Of a DNA stretch of 64,000 bases, positions 1 through 8,619 are shown piece by piece (positions within the stretch are counted from its first letter, which is position 1; the number at the start of each line of letters is the position of its first letter). Source of the DNA: Methanoregula sp. (GTDB lineage: Archaea; Halobacteriota; Methanomicrobia; Methanomicrobiales; Methanospirillaceae); NCBI GenBank assembly GCA_030694985.1, contig JAUYTV010000031.1:1-64000 (forward strand), read 5' to 3'. The notes below the pieces were generated by a model. That model was not told the origin of the DNA, did no database searches, and saw nothing but the letters and a program-made list of their open reading frames with translations. Made by a program: the position numbers and the translations under genes.

Positions 1-1030
1 CCGGCTTTTTCTTCAGCGCAGCTACAAGAATTTTTACACCGGCTTCAATATCCTGGCAATCCAGCACTTCTACAGGTGAATGAATATACCGCGAAGGGAT
101 GCTGACTGTTGTACTAGGGATCCCGCCTTTTGTCAGGTGTATTGCAGTTGCATCGGTCGTTCCCCCGCTGCCGACTTCCATCTGCACGGGAATTGAATTT
201 GAATCAGCTGCATCCTTTAACCATTTCACCACTTTACGATTTGCAATTAATCCCCTTCCGCTGCTGTCAACAATAGTGATGACCGGACCTTTTCCCATCA
301 CAACAGGAGCATCCTTCATCTCAATGCCCGGATGATCTCCGGGAATGGTGACATCGGTTGCGATTGCACAATCGGGATCGAGGGCATAAGCACTTGTACG
401 TGCACCTTTAAGCCCAACTTCTTCCTGAACCGTAAAAACGCCAAAGATGGTGAGCGGGGATTTAACCTCCTGTAAAGTTTTTATCAGCATGGCAACACCG
501 GCCCGGTTGTCAAAGGCTTTTCCGGTAACCCGGGAATTTGCCAGTTCACAGAATTCCCGGTCAATGGTTACCGGAGTACCGACATCAATACCGAGATAAT
601 CAACCTCATTAGGATTTGTCGCACCGATATCGATGAAGAGATCATCAACTTTCACACCCTTCTTACGCTCTTCGTCATCCATCATATGCGGGGGTTTACC
701 GCCAATGACACCAATAACAGGACCGTTTGTCCCATGCAGGATTACCCGCTGGTTGTAGAGTGTTGGCCCGTACCATCCGCCAAGTGCAACGAACCGGATG
801 AAGCCTTTCTCTTCGACATACTTTACCATGAGCCCTATCTCGTCCATGTGAGCGGCGAGCATCACTCTGAACTTGTTGCCGTGCTTGATTGCGATCAGGT
901 TGCCCATCGCATCTTCGCAGATCTCATCGACATGCCCTTTAAGCTCCTTTTTGATAAGCGCGTAGACGTTGCCTTCACTGCCCGAAACACCGTGGGCATT
1001 GGATAATTTACGTAACAGTTCTTTGACCAT
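1..1030 (-). CDS. M42 family aminopeptidase/endoglucanase-type metallopeptidase (C-terminus off the window)
   Basis: Reverse-strand frame open from an ATG at 1030 to the window edge (about 343 codons, no stop reached). M42 peptidases are cytosolic dinuclear-metal aminopeptidases that form tetrahedral dodecamers and finish peptide breakdown after the proteasome. Visible family features are AAHMDEIGLMV (first metal His/Asp), KAFDNRAG (bridging Asp), VQEEVGLKG (catalytic Glu pair), ATDVTIPGDHPG, and a C-terminal HSPVEV segment with the last metal His. Near full family length (~350 aa), so only a few residues are missing. The start lies one base after the aminotransferase stop, so the two are almost certainly co-transcribed. 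The exact peptide specificity cannot be read from sequence. Confidence 0.9.
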   Translation of the reverse strand, partial: MVKELLRKLSNAHGVSGSEGNVYALIKKELKGHVDEICEDAMGNLIAIKHGNKFRVMLAAHMDEIGLMVKYVEEKGFIRFVALGGWYGPTLYNQRVILHGTNGPVIGVIGGKPPHMMDDEERKKGVKVDDLFIDIGATNPNEVDYLGIDVGTPVTIDREFCELANSRVTGKAFDNRAGVAMLIKTLQEVKSPLTIFGVFTVQEEVGLKGARTSAYALDPDCAIATDVTIPGDHPGIEMKDAPVVMGKGPVITIVDSSGRGLIANRKVVKWLKDAADSNSIPVQMEVGSGGTTDATAIHLTKGGIPSTTVSIPSRYIHSPVEVLDCQDIEAGVKILVAALKKKP

Positions 1031-1031
1031 G

Positions 1032-2138
1032 TTAATCACACATTACTTTTTTAATCCTATCAAGGGCACGTTTCAAGTTCTCTTGCGATGTGGCATAACT
1101 CATGCGGGCATACTCAGGCGCGTTGACACCGAACGCAGAGCCCGGAACAATCACTACTCCGGCAGCAATAATTTTCTGAGTGAGCACTGGTTTCATTGGA
1201 ACAAATGCATAAAATGCACCTTCAGGAAGCGGGAAGTTCAAACCAAGTTCAGACAATCCTTTGCAGAAGAGATCCCGCCGCGCCCTGTATTCATCGCACA
1301 TCATTTTAACGGGATGCTGGTCTCCTTCGTATGCCGCAACTGCCGCATACTGGGAGATTGAAGTAGCGCAAGCCTGGCAGTACTGGTGCACTTTTATACA
1401 CTGGCCAATAATATCGGGAGATGCCGCAAGATAACCAAGACGCCAGCCGGTCATTGCATAGGTCTTGCTTGCCGCATTAATGGTGATGACATTTTCACCG
1501 AACTTAGCAGCGCTCCAGTGTTTTTTTCCATAAATGAAATGCTCGTACACTTCATCAGACACAACAGTAACACCGGCATCGTCAGCATATTCAACTATGG
1601 CTTTTATTGACTCTTTGCTCTCAACTGCACCGGTGGGATTTGCCGGAGAGTTCAAGACAAAGAGTTTTGCCCCGCCCATCAGCTCCTTTGCCTTCTCAAC
1701 ATCAATATGCAAATCTTTAGTGAGCGGGACACTGATTGGATGACCTCCTGCAAGGATTGCCATTGAAGCGTAGGAGACAAAACCCGGATCCGGGCAAAGC
1801 ACCCTGTCACCATCTCCAACCATTGCCTGCATCACAATATGGAGCGCTTCACTTGCACCGGCAGTAACAATGATCTGATCCGGAGTGTAAGCGAGTTGAT
1901 TCTCTTTTTTGAATTTTGCACTTATCGCACTGCGGAGTTCGGGTATACCATTGTTACCGGTATACCCGGTCTTTCCATCCTGTATCGCTTTTATCGCTGC
2001 ATCTTTGATGTGCCGGGGGGTATCAAAATCCGGTTGGCCGAGCCCTAAATTGATGGAGTCCGGACCTGCCGATTCAAACAAGCGGCGGATACCCGAAATT
2101 TCAATATCTTTTACCCGTTCTGCAAATTTCATGCTCAT
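1032..2138 (-). CDS. Pyridoxal-phosphate aminotransferase, class I/II (aspartate/aromatic type)
   Basis: 368 aa, fold-type I PLP aminotransferase. The N-terminal LGLGQPDFDTP substrate-binding segment, the NSPANPTGAV motif, SDEVYEHFIY and the PLP-lysine segment NAASKTYAMTGWRLGY are all present; a C-terminal ARMSYATS supplies the carboxylate-binding Arg region. Family members in methanogens transaminate aspartate, aromatic amino acids or related 2-oxo acids; the substrate cannot be fixed here. ATG at 2138 or at codon 3 (2132) are both possible. It lies between the SIS-domain gene (9-bp gap) and the M42 peptidase (1-bp gap), so this is a three-gene minus-strand operon. Confidence 0.9.
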   Translation of the reverse strand: MSMKFAERVKDIEISGIRRLFESAGPDSINLGLGQPDFDTPRHIKDAAIKAIQDGKTGYTGNNGIPELRSAISAKFKKENQLAYTPDQIIVTAGASEALHIVMQAMVGDGDRVLCPDPGFVSYASMAILAGGHPISVPLTKDLHIDVEKAKELMGGAKLFVLNSPANPTGAVESKESIKAIVEYADDAGVTVVSDEVYEHFIYGKKHWSAAKFGENVITINAASKTYAMTGWRLGYLAASPDIIGQCIKVHQYCQACATSISQYAAVAAYEGDQHPVKMMCDEYRARRDLFCKGLSELGLNFPLPEGAFYAFVPMKPVLTQKIIAAGVVIVPGSAFGVNAPEYARMSYATSQENLKRALDRIKKVMCD

Positions 2139-2147
2139 TGTTATCTC

Positions 2148-2747
2148 CTATTCAATATTCGTATGCCGGTTCTTAAGTGCGCTTTCATCAGTCTTTGTGA
2201 TCTCCATTAACCTTGATACCACCGCATCAGCAAAGATCATGGAGACCGTCTCAAAGAGCGTTCCTAAAGGAGCAAACGATTTGTGCTCACCCATCATCTG
2301 CCGGATTTCAAACTCAACCGCATCATCATCAACAGAATCCCGGTGCTGCTCAATGATTACAATACAATCAGAGATCTTACCAATGCGGGAATCTGCATTC
2401 GAAGAGATCAGGCAGATTCTTCCACCAATCTCCTTTGCAGTCTCTGCCAGATCAGCAACCGTCTTAGTCCTGCCTGAACCAGAAAAGATCACCATGAGAT
2501 CTCCCTTGTTCAATGCCGGAGTTATTGTCTCTCCGACCACATATGCACGAAATCCCAGATGCATAAGACGCATGGCAAAGGCTTTTGCCACAAGTCCTGA
2601 CCGTCCCGCACCGATCACATAAATGCGCTTTGCGTTTAAGAGTTCGGTAATGAACTTCCAAATAGCGTCATCTGATATGGTATCGGCAATTGAACGGATC
2701 TTTGATGCCATCAGCCGCATCATTTCCTGTACCCTGTGGCTCTCCAA
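2148..2747 (-). CDS. 6-phospho-3-hexuloisomerase-type SIS domain protein
   Basis: About 199 aa with one SIS (sugar isomerase) domain. VIGAGRSGLVAKAFAMRLMHLGF and FSGSGRT match archaeal 6-phospho-3-hexuloisomerase (PHI, MJ1247 type), which interconverts 3-hexulose-6-phosphate and fructose-6-phosphate in ribulose monophosphate chemistry used by archaea for pentose supply and formaldehyde handling. The C-terminal PLGTLFE segment carries the catalytic Glu region. I chose TTG at 2747 because AGGGGG lies six bases upstream; ATG codons at 2723 and 2720 are alternatives. The frame remains open farther upstream without a good ribosome site. No hexulose-phosphate synthase is visible nearby, so the partner enzyme would be elsewhere. 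Start uncertain, family firm. Confidence 0.82.
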   Translation of the reverse strand: MESHRVQEMMRLMASKIRSIADTISDDAIWKFITELLNAKRIYVIGAGRSGLVAKAFAMRLMHLGFRAYVVGETITPALNKGDLMVIFSGSGRTKTVADLAETAKEIGGRICLISSNADSRIGKISDCIVIIEQHRDSVDDDAVEFEIRQMMGEHKSFAPLGTLFETVSMIFADAVVSRLMEITKTDESALKNRHTNIE

Positions 2748-2939
2748 TCTTTTCCCCCTAAAGAAGATGCTATGGCATAGTAGATGAGAATTTCGCAAAA
2801 AAGATTTCTAAGCCCGATTAAGCAAAAGACAATTTCCCGCCTTAATCGTGTACTTCGGGTATAGATAAGCAGTCATTTGCCCCGCAAAAGAACGAGGCAT
2901 AAATTTTTGAAAGATAAAAATAGACAGCAGAATAAAAAT

Positions 2940-4442
2940 TTACGGTATGTACCGCTCGACCTCCCCAAAGGTCACAAGCTTTCCACCGTCGAGAACCGAT
3001 ACCGCCCCATGACCCCCGCAGATTAGACAGTGTTTTTCCGTTGATACCAGTTTGTTATCAGTATCCTGTGCCAGTTCAAGCAAACCTTTTCGTTCCTTCT
3101 TTGCCATATCGCTGTCCACATTCACTGACGTTACAAGAAATGCGGCAAGCGAACTATAATCCGCCCGTTCTTTTGAGAGACTGGAAAAATTGATCACACT
3201 GTCTGCGGCAAACAACAGACCAGATGTCTGTGAATACAAAAACACCTGACCGGCCGTATGTCCGCTTAAACCGTCCAGCACTTCGAGTTCAATATTTCCG
3301 ATAGAGACCATGCCAATCACCGGAAAAATTCCCCGGGTATTTCCGTTTGGTGTAGAAAAACAATCGATCTCTTCTGGAGTATTGAACCGTGAGAACAGGT
3401 TGATCATCTTTGTGTAGAATTCATCCAGAGTAGAGTGATCACTTCGTGAGCCGTAAGCCCGGTTATTTGTCCGGATGATCTCAAGAGTACTCGGGTGCAT
3501 GAGCACCGGCACTGCAAAAAAACCGGCAGCCCCGCAGTGATCCGCATCGGCATGGGTTACAACAATACGGGTGATTTTCTTTAAGTCTCCCACTCCATAC
3601 CGAAAAAACATGGCAATTATATCCTGATGATAAATCCCGTATCCGGTATCAATCATCAGCAGGCTGTCTCCGGATCTTAAAAGGAATATATTTCCACCAC
3701 ATGGTACCTGGAAACAGAACAATGTCGTGTCATCATCTATCCGGAATTTCTGGACATCAGCATAAAAATTTTTACCGGTAGTATATTTCAAAGTCTGACC
3801 AGTCTTAAAAACGCTTTCAAAAACCTGTTTGGGGTCACAATCACGGTTCATTAATTCCTGTGCAATGCGGTTGGTGTCTGCCAGAAACGAGAGCAGAAAT
3901 TTATCCTCATATTCACCGATAAGTTCACGGATAGCCTGCGCATATCGGACATAAAACACCGTATCATCCAGTTGTTTTCCGGAATTATCGTATTCAATGA
4001 TCTCCAAGCGGTACAGGGATTTTAACTGGTTTAACAAACGGTCAACTACTGCACCCTGTTCAAGATTCAGGCTTACCGTAAGACGATCCGGGTGCCTACC
4101 CTTATCATCGAAATCCAAAAATGAGATGTTTGCGTCAGCCGATGTTGTTAAACTTAAAAAATCGTATAGTGCACCCGGACGGTGGGGCAGGTATACGGAG
4201 AATTTTAAGAAACTCTGGGGTTTTATGGAACTCTGGAGATACCCGATCTGTTCAAGATCCTTTGTTATCTTTTTAAAGGATTCTTCCGATACAGTAACCT
4301 CATAAAAAACCGTCCCGGGATCAATGCGGCGGTCAAACTGGATACGGTTGATATTGCCTTCATATTTTTTGATAATCTCTGCAACCCGGTAAAGCGATCC
4401 CGGAGTATCGGGCATGTGAGCGATAAAAGAGAATTTCATCAA
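2940..4442 (-). CDS. Tandem ACT domains fused to a metallo-beta-lactamase hydrolase
   Basis: 500 aa. Residues ~1-75 and ~78-160 look like two ACT modules (MPDTPGSLYRVAEII and LPHRPGALYDFLSL are typical ACT ligand-loop starts). After a helical linker, residues ~245-500 form a metallo-beta-lactamase fold with THADADHCGAAG (HxDxDH metal motif), a GHTAGQVFLYS segment and LLFAADSV. ACT domains bind amino acids or similar ligands, and MBL proteins of this type are often thioester or phosphodiester hydrolases. Fusion of the two suggests a ligand-controlled hydrolase, but I cannot name a substrate. Monocistronic-looking: a ~190-bp AT-rich gap separates it from the SIS gene and it has its own leader. 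Confidence 0.75.
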   Translation of the reverse strand: MMKFSFIAHMPDTPGSLYRVAEIIKKYEGNINRIQFDRRIDPGTVFYEVTVSEESFKKITKDLEQIGYLQSSIKPQSFLKFSVYLPHRPGALYDFLSLTTSADANISFLDFDDKGRHPDRLTVSLNLEQGAVVDRLLNQLKSLYRLEIIEYDNSGKQLDDTVFYVRYAQAIRELIGEYEDKFLLSFLADTNRIAQELMNRDCDPKQVFESVFKTGQTLKYTTGKNFYADVQKFRIDDDTTLFCFQVPCGGNIFLLRSGDSLLMIDTGYGIYHQDIIAMFFRYGVGDLKKITRIVVTHADADHCGAAGFFAVPVLMHPSTLEIIRTNNRAYGSRSDHSTLDEFYTKMINLFSRFNTPEEIDCFSTPNGNTRGIFPVIGMVSIGNIELEVLDGLSGHTAGQVFLYSQTSGLLFAADSVINFSSLSKERADYSSLAAFLVTSVNVDSDMAKKERKGLLELAQDTDNKLVSTEKHCLICGGHGAVSVLDGGKLVTFGEVERYIP

Positions 4443-4553
4443 AGATATTCACCGATAATATCATTAAACTTAGGCAGTTAGGCCGATATAAGTTATGGCA
4501 GAATATTTATCAGAACTACAAAAATGAAAAAAAAAGAGGCTGATTATTGGTTT

Positions 4554-5465
4554 TTACGGCCTTTTCCATACAAGGGCAATTACACCGGTGATTAAAAGCC
4601 CGATAAGTACGGTTACCGGCGAAAGAGGAATTGAAGAGGTGCTTTTTTGAAGCGTACCTGCTGTAACACCCGTTGAATTCGGCGTTATTGCAGCAGAAGG
4701 GGAAATGCCAGCGGTTATAGATGACGTTGGATTACCAGATGACGCTCCTTCGGTTGTCATGACTGTAGTTGGCGTTTTTGGAGGAAGAACTGTAAACATT
4801 TTGACAAGAGGACTTGTCAGTGAGGGGTTGCTCATCGTGATATAATATTGTCCGGGTGGCATGTCAACATGGAAATTATAATTGAAATATCCGGATGAAC
4901 TTACTGGCGAAGAATATGTGCGAAGAGTTTTTCCGGATATGTCGGTTAGATCAATGCGCATGTAAGATAATCCCCGCTCTGCAAAACCGGTCAACGATAC
5001 ATAATCGGCAAATTTCGCAGGGTTAGGAGTAAGGTTTGCAAAAAATTCTGGTTTTTTCATGAACACTGAAGTTGTCGAGAAGATTTCAGGATGGTTCAGA
5101 TCTGTAGCAGTGAGAGTATACCGTGCAGTCTGCATCTTTTCAATTCCTTTGATACTCGATGTATACCATGCAAACTTCCAGGTACCATCAGGGTTCACTT
5201 CAACAGGATTTCCTGCACCGGGAATTCCGTTGAGATCATATATGGGAACTCCCTCTGCAGGGAGACCGGGGCCGTTGATTCGCAGAAATATAATATTTCC
5301 AACCGTGTTTTGTCCATCAAAAATAATCGTATCACCAATATAGCTCCCACCCGATCCACGGTAGGCAATGCTTACGGTCCCATTCACACCCAGCACCGGC
5401 TGAATAATACAAATAGCTGCAATCAGCAGCACAAGAACTAAAAAAACCCTTCGCATAATACTCAT
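4554..5465 (-). CDS. Secreted surface protein with C-terminal SPLSPVT-type anchor
   Basis: About 303 aa. An N-terminal signal peptide (RRVFLVLVLLIAAICIIQPVLG) is followed by a beta-rich ectodomain containing YIGDTIIFDGQNT and FLRINGPGLPAEG, a pattern I associate with methanogen S-layer-like proteins of Methanomicrobiales. A second Ig-like part and a Ser/Thr/Pro-rich stalk (~residues 215-275) follow. The C-terminus is IPLSPVT, a ~17-residue hydrophobic helix and VWKRP. The same tail type is seen in the proteins at 30549 and 56530. Start taken at ATG 5465 after GAGGCGAGG; 5456 and 5480 are alternatives. Function unknown; cell-surface display is inferred. Confidence 0.7.
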   Translation of the reverse strand: MSIMRRVFLVLVLLIAAICIIQPVLGVNGTVSIAYRGSGGSYIGDTIIFDGQNTVGNIIFLRINGPGLPAEGVPIYDLNGIPGAGNPVEVNPDGTWKFAWYTSSIKGIEKMQTARYTLTATDLNHPEIFSTTSVFMKKPEFFANLTPNPAKFADYVSLTGFAERGLSYMRIDLTDISGKTLRTYSSPVSSSGYFNYNFHVDMPPGQYYITMSNPSLTSPLVKMFTVLPPKTPTTVMTTEGASSGNPTSSITAGISPSAAITPNSTGVTAGTLQKSTSSIPLSPVTVLIGLLITGVIALVWKRP

Positions 5466-5480
5466 TTCCTCGCCTCTCAT

Positions 5481-5626
5481 TTAAGAGAATATCATTTTTT
5501 AAAGGGATAAATTTTTGTTAGCGTCAGATGCGTATGCCTTAAGAAAAAGGAAGTATTGTAGGTTACCCTATAACGAAACTATATCTGTATTACAAGGGAA
5601 ACTGTTGTATTTGAGGTAATTTGACA
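5481..5626. promoter_or_regulatory. Divergent promoter region between surface protein and ACS operon
   Basis: AT-rich gap that must hold the promoter of the acetyl-CoA synthase operon on plus and that of the surface protein on minus. A TATA-like CTATATCTG lies near 5579-5587, about 40 bases before the acsB ATG. GAGGT at 5613-5617 is a ribosome site with ~9 bases to ATG 5627; it would be only 3 bases from the TTG at 5621, which is why I prefer the ATG. No clear operator was identified. Confidence 0.45.
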
Positions 5627-7657
5627 ATGACCGACGTTGAGTTGGCAATACAAAATGGAGAACTCCAGTTAAAAACAGCAATTACGAATATACAGGGAAC
5701 ATTTTCCTATGAAGATACTGCCTATCACCTCCCCATCTCCTATGCCCTGACAGGTATACCTGTGCATGACCGGAATACCTCTTTGGATGTTTTTTCCCGT
5801 ACTAAAGATAATTCACTGGTGGCCTCAGAAATAATCCTTGCAAAAAAAACTGCCGGGAATGGAAAAGAAGAATCGCCCTACACAGGTTTTATTGGCGATA
5901 GTACAATCCGTAAGCTTGGGTATTCACTTGTTGACGGAAGTATTCTTGGACTTGCACTCATTGTCGGAACCCCTGAAAGTGCCGGGTCTGCTGCTGCCAT
6001 CTGCCGCGAACTCCAGGAAAAATATATGCTCACCTTCCTTGCCGGCCCGGTCATACCCTCATTATCATCTGCGGGTGTAAAACTGGGTCTTGAATATCGC
6101 CTGATCCCCCTTGGCTCAAGTGCATTATATAGTGTGCACTTTGTCGATATCATTGCCCGCGTAGCCATGATGTTTGGGGGAGTCACTCCTGGAGATATGC
6201 ACCGGCTTTTATCCTATGCAGCGGAACGGGCAAAGGCAATTGTGATCATTCTTCCCGGTCTTTCTGATGAAGAAATTGCACTTGTTGATGGTATGCGGGT
6301 GCTTGGATTTCCCATCCTGTCATTGGGAGATTATCAAAAAGGCGCATGGATCTCTGCAACTCCGGAAAATATTGTCCGAACCGGCATGGAACTAAAAGGC
6401 ATTCGTGTCAATGTGACTGCAATTCCGATTCCCATGGGATGTTCTCCAGCGTTTGAAGGTAAAAGTATCCGGAAAGAAGAGATGTTTGTGGAGTTTGGTG
6501 GCGGCAGATCACCGGCATTTGAATTACTGCAAATGAAAAATGCAAATGAGATCAAAGACGGTCAGGTAACAGTCATTGGTCCTGAGATCGATTCCATGAA
6601 AGAAGGGTCTGCAAACCCGCTGGCAATCATCATCGAAGTGGCCGGAAAAACCATGAAAAAAGATTATGAGCCCGTTCTCGAAAGAAGGATTCATAATTTT
6701 GTTAACTACGGGGAAGGATCCTGGCATGTAGCCCAGCGGGATCTCATCTGGGTCCGGTTATCAAAAGAGGCTGTGGCAAAAGGTGTAAGGATCGAACATC
6801 TGGGAAAACTTCTCGCAAGTAAGTTCCGCATGGATTTTCCGCAGTTGCTTGATGCGGTATCGGTCACTCTCATCACAGATCCGGAAAAAATACTTGTAGC
6901 AAAGACAGAAGCAGAACGGGTCTATGATGAGCGGGATGCCCGCATCAAAGGGATGCGTGACGGGGATGTAAACACATTTTATTCCTGCACGCTCTGCCAG
7001 ACATTTGCACCAAACCATGTCTGCGTGATCACACCTGAACGCCCTGCCCTGTGCGGAGCCATCAGCTGGCTGGATGGAAAAATCGCTTACGAGATCTCAC
7101 CTGCTGGTGCAAACCAGCCAATAGAAAAAGGTGCGGTAATCAACGTACTGAACGGTGAATTTGATGGTGTAAACCGGTTCGTCAAAAAAGCCAGCCATGG
7201 AGAAATTGACCGCTGTTCACTCTACAGTGTCATGGAATACCCGATGACCTGTTGCGGGTGTTTTGAATGCATTGCCCTGATGCTTCCGGAAGTGAACGGG
7301 ATCATGGTTGTGAACCGTGAGTTCAAAGGTCTCACTCCTTCGGGCATGTCGTTTTCCACCCTTGCCGGCACAATTGGCGGCGGTGCACAGACACCGGGGT
7401 TTGCAGGAATTTCAAAAGGGTATATTCTTTCAGACCGGTTCTTACAAGGTGAGGGGGGAATAGAACGCCTTGTCTGGATGCCTGCGCAACTTAAAGAAGA
7501 ACTCAAACCGCGCCTGATAAAAAAATTTAATGAGCAGGGCAAACCGGACCTGTTCGACAAGATCGCAGATGAAACAAAAGCCGCTACAATCGAAGATCTC
7601 ATGGTGTATCTCGATAGCGTAAAACACCCGGCCCAGACTATGAAACCACTGGTGTGA
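5627..7657 (+). CDS. acsB: Acetyl-CoA synthase, bacterial AcsB-type (CdhC homologue)
   Basis: 676 aa. Acetyl-CoA synthase makes or cleaves acetyl-CoA at the Ni-Ni-[4Fe-4S] A-cluster, exchanging CO, CoA and a methyl group with the corrinoid iron-sulfur protein. All A-cluster ligands are present: Cys454, Cys457, Cys466 and Cys476, plus the distal-nickel Cys543-Gly544-Cys545. The set keeps the spacing of Moorella AcsB (506, 509, 518, 528, 595-597) with a constant offset of 52, and Phe460 matches Moorella Phe512. The protein has the long N-terminal domain of bacterial AcsB, unlike the shorter archaeal CdhC (~470 aa), but lacks about 52 residues of it. First gene of a six-gene operon that has no CO dehydrogenase. 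TTG 5621 is an alternative start. Confidence 0.93.
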   Translation: MTDVELAIQNGELQLKTAITNIQGTFSYEDTAYHLPISYALTGIPVHDRNTSLDVFSRTKDNSLVASEIILAKKTAGNGKEESPYTGFIGDSTIRKLGYSLVDGSILGLALIVGTPESAGSAAAICRELQEKYMLTFLAGPVIPSLSSAGVKLGLEYRLIPLGSSALYSVHFVDIIARVAMMFGGVTPGDMHRLLSYAAERAKAIVIILPGLSDEEIALVDGMRVLGFPILSLGDYQKGAWISATPENIVRTGMELKGIRVNVTAIPIPMGCSPAFEGKSIRKEEMFVEFGGGRSPAFELLQMKNANEIKDGQVTVIGPEIDSMKEGSANPLAIIIEVAGKTMKKDYEPVLERRIHNFVNYGEGSWHVAQRDLIWVRLSKEAVAKGVRIEHLGKLLASKFRMDFPQLLDAVSVTLITDPEKILVAKTEAERVYDERDARIKGMRDGDVNTFYSCTLCQTFAPNHVCVITPERPALCGAISWLDGKIAYEISPAGANQPIEKGAVINVLNGEFDGVNRFVKKASHGEIDRCSLYSVMEYPMTCCGCFECIALMLPEVNGIMVVNREFKGLTPSGMSFSTLAGTIGGGAQTPGFAGISKGYILSDRFLQGEGGIERLVWMPAQLKEELKPRLIKKFNEQGKPDLFDKIADETKAATIEDLMVYLDSVKHPAQTMKPLV

Positions 7658-7661
7658 GATC

Positions 7662-8618
7662 ATGGTGTCTGATGTGAATTTTGGATGGAGCAGTACTATA
7701 GTTAAAGTAATTCTCGGTGCAACAAAAACAAACGGTGGAACCCGCAGGCTCTCATACCAGATTGGCGGAGGAACGACACTTCCGTTCCTTGAAGGGACAC
7801 CGGACTTTTCAGGTCCGCTCATCGCCTTTGAGATCTGTGATGACCCGCAGAACTGGTCTTCGATTGTCAGGAACTATTGTCAGGACATTGTAAATGATTG
7901 CGGAGAATGGGCACATGCTGCAGATTCGGTCTATGGCGCAGACATGATCCGCCTGTACCTGACCAGCACCCGGCAGCGGAATTTTTCAGATATTGCATCT
8001 GTAGGAAAAACAGTTGAATCCGTGTTATCCAAAACCAGCCTGCCGCTCATCATTGAGGGGAGCAATGAATCAACAATTGACAGCGAGGTATTCTTAAAAT
8101 GCGGAGAAGCTGGTGAGGGAGAACGCCTGCTTCTTGGAACTGCTGAAGCGGGCAGGTACCGCAGTATTGCTGCTGCCGCAATGGCTTATAATCATTCGGT
8201 GATTGCCCAGTCGCCCATTGATGTCAACCTGGCAAAACAACTCAACATCCTGTTAAAAGAGATAGGTGTAGCAAGAGACCACATAGTCATCGATCCATAT
8301 ACCGGCTCGCTGGGCTATGGATTTGAGTATTCTTATTCAGCCATGGAACGGATACGGTTCGCTGCGCTTAAAGGCGATGCCGATCTTGCCATGCCTGTCA
8401 TCTGCTCAGCCATTGATTCGTTAACCGTTAAGGAAGTAAGGGATGCAGAACCAGCCATTCAGGACGATATTGCAGTCCAGTGGGAATTCACAACCGGACT
8501 TGCAGCTGCAGCAGCCGGTGCAGAGATCATCTGTGTGCGGCACCCACGGACAATACCCCTGCTCAGAAAAGCATTTACAAATCTTAAATCCGAAAAAACA
8601 GATATGGGGGGGCAGTAA
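7662..8618 (+). CDS. acsD: Corrinoid iron-sulfur protein small (delta) subunit, AcsD/CdhD
   Basis: 318 aa TIM-barrel subunit that pairs with AcsC to hold and present the corrinoid cofactor carrying the methyl group. The family signature DPYTGSLGYGFEYSYSAMER appears near residue 210, and the length fits bacterial AcsD (~310-320 aa) rather than archaeal CdhD (~400+ aa). It starts four bases after the acsB stop and ends one base before acsC, indicating one transcript with matched subunit levels. In archaea the complex exchanges methyl groups with tetrahydrosarcinapterin; in bacteria a separate AcsE loads methyl from tetrahydrofolate, and no acsE is seen here. The pterin specificity is therefore open. 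Confidence 0.92.
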   Translation: MVSDVNFGWSSTIVKVILGATKTNGGTRRLSYQIGGGTTLPFLEGTPDFSGPLIAFEICDDPQNWSSIVRNYCQDIVNDCGEWAHAADSVYGADMIRLYLTSTRQRNFSDIASVGKTVESVLSKTSLPLIIEGSNESTIDSEVFLKCGEAGEGERLLLGTAEAGRYRSIAAAAMAYNHSVIAQSPIDVNLAKQLNILLKEIGVARDHIVIDPYTGSLGYGFEYSYSAMERIRFAALKGDADLAMPVICSAIDSLTVKEVRDAEPAIQDDIAVQWEFTTGLAAAAAGAEIICVRHPRTIPLLRKAFTNLKSEKTDMGGQ

Positions 8619-8619
8619 C

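Noticed and set aside
8443-8619. Upstream extension of the acsC frame
   Set aside because: It would overlap acsD by 176 bases; ATG 8620 has its own ribosome site and gives the N-terminus seen in homologues.
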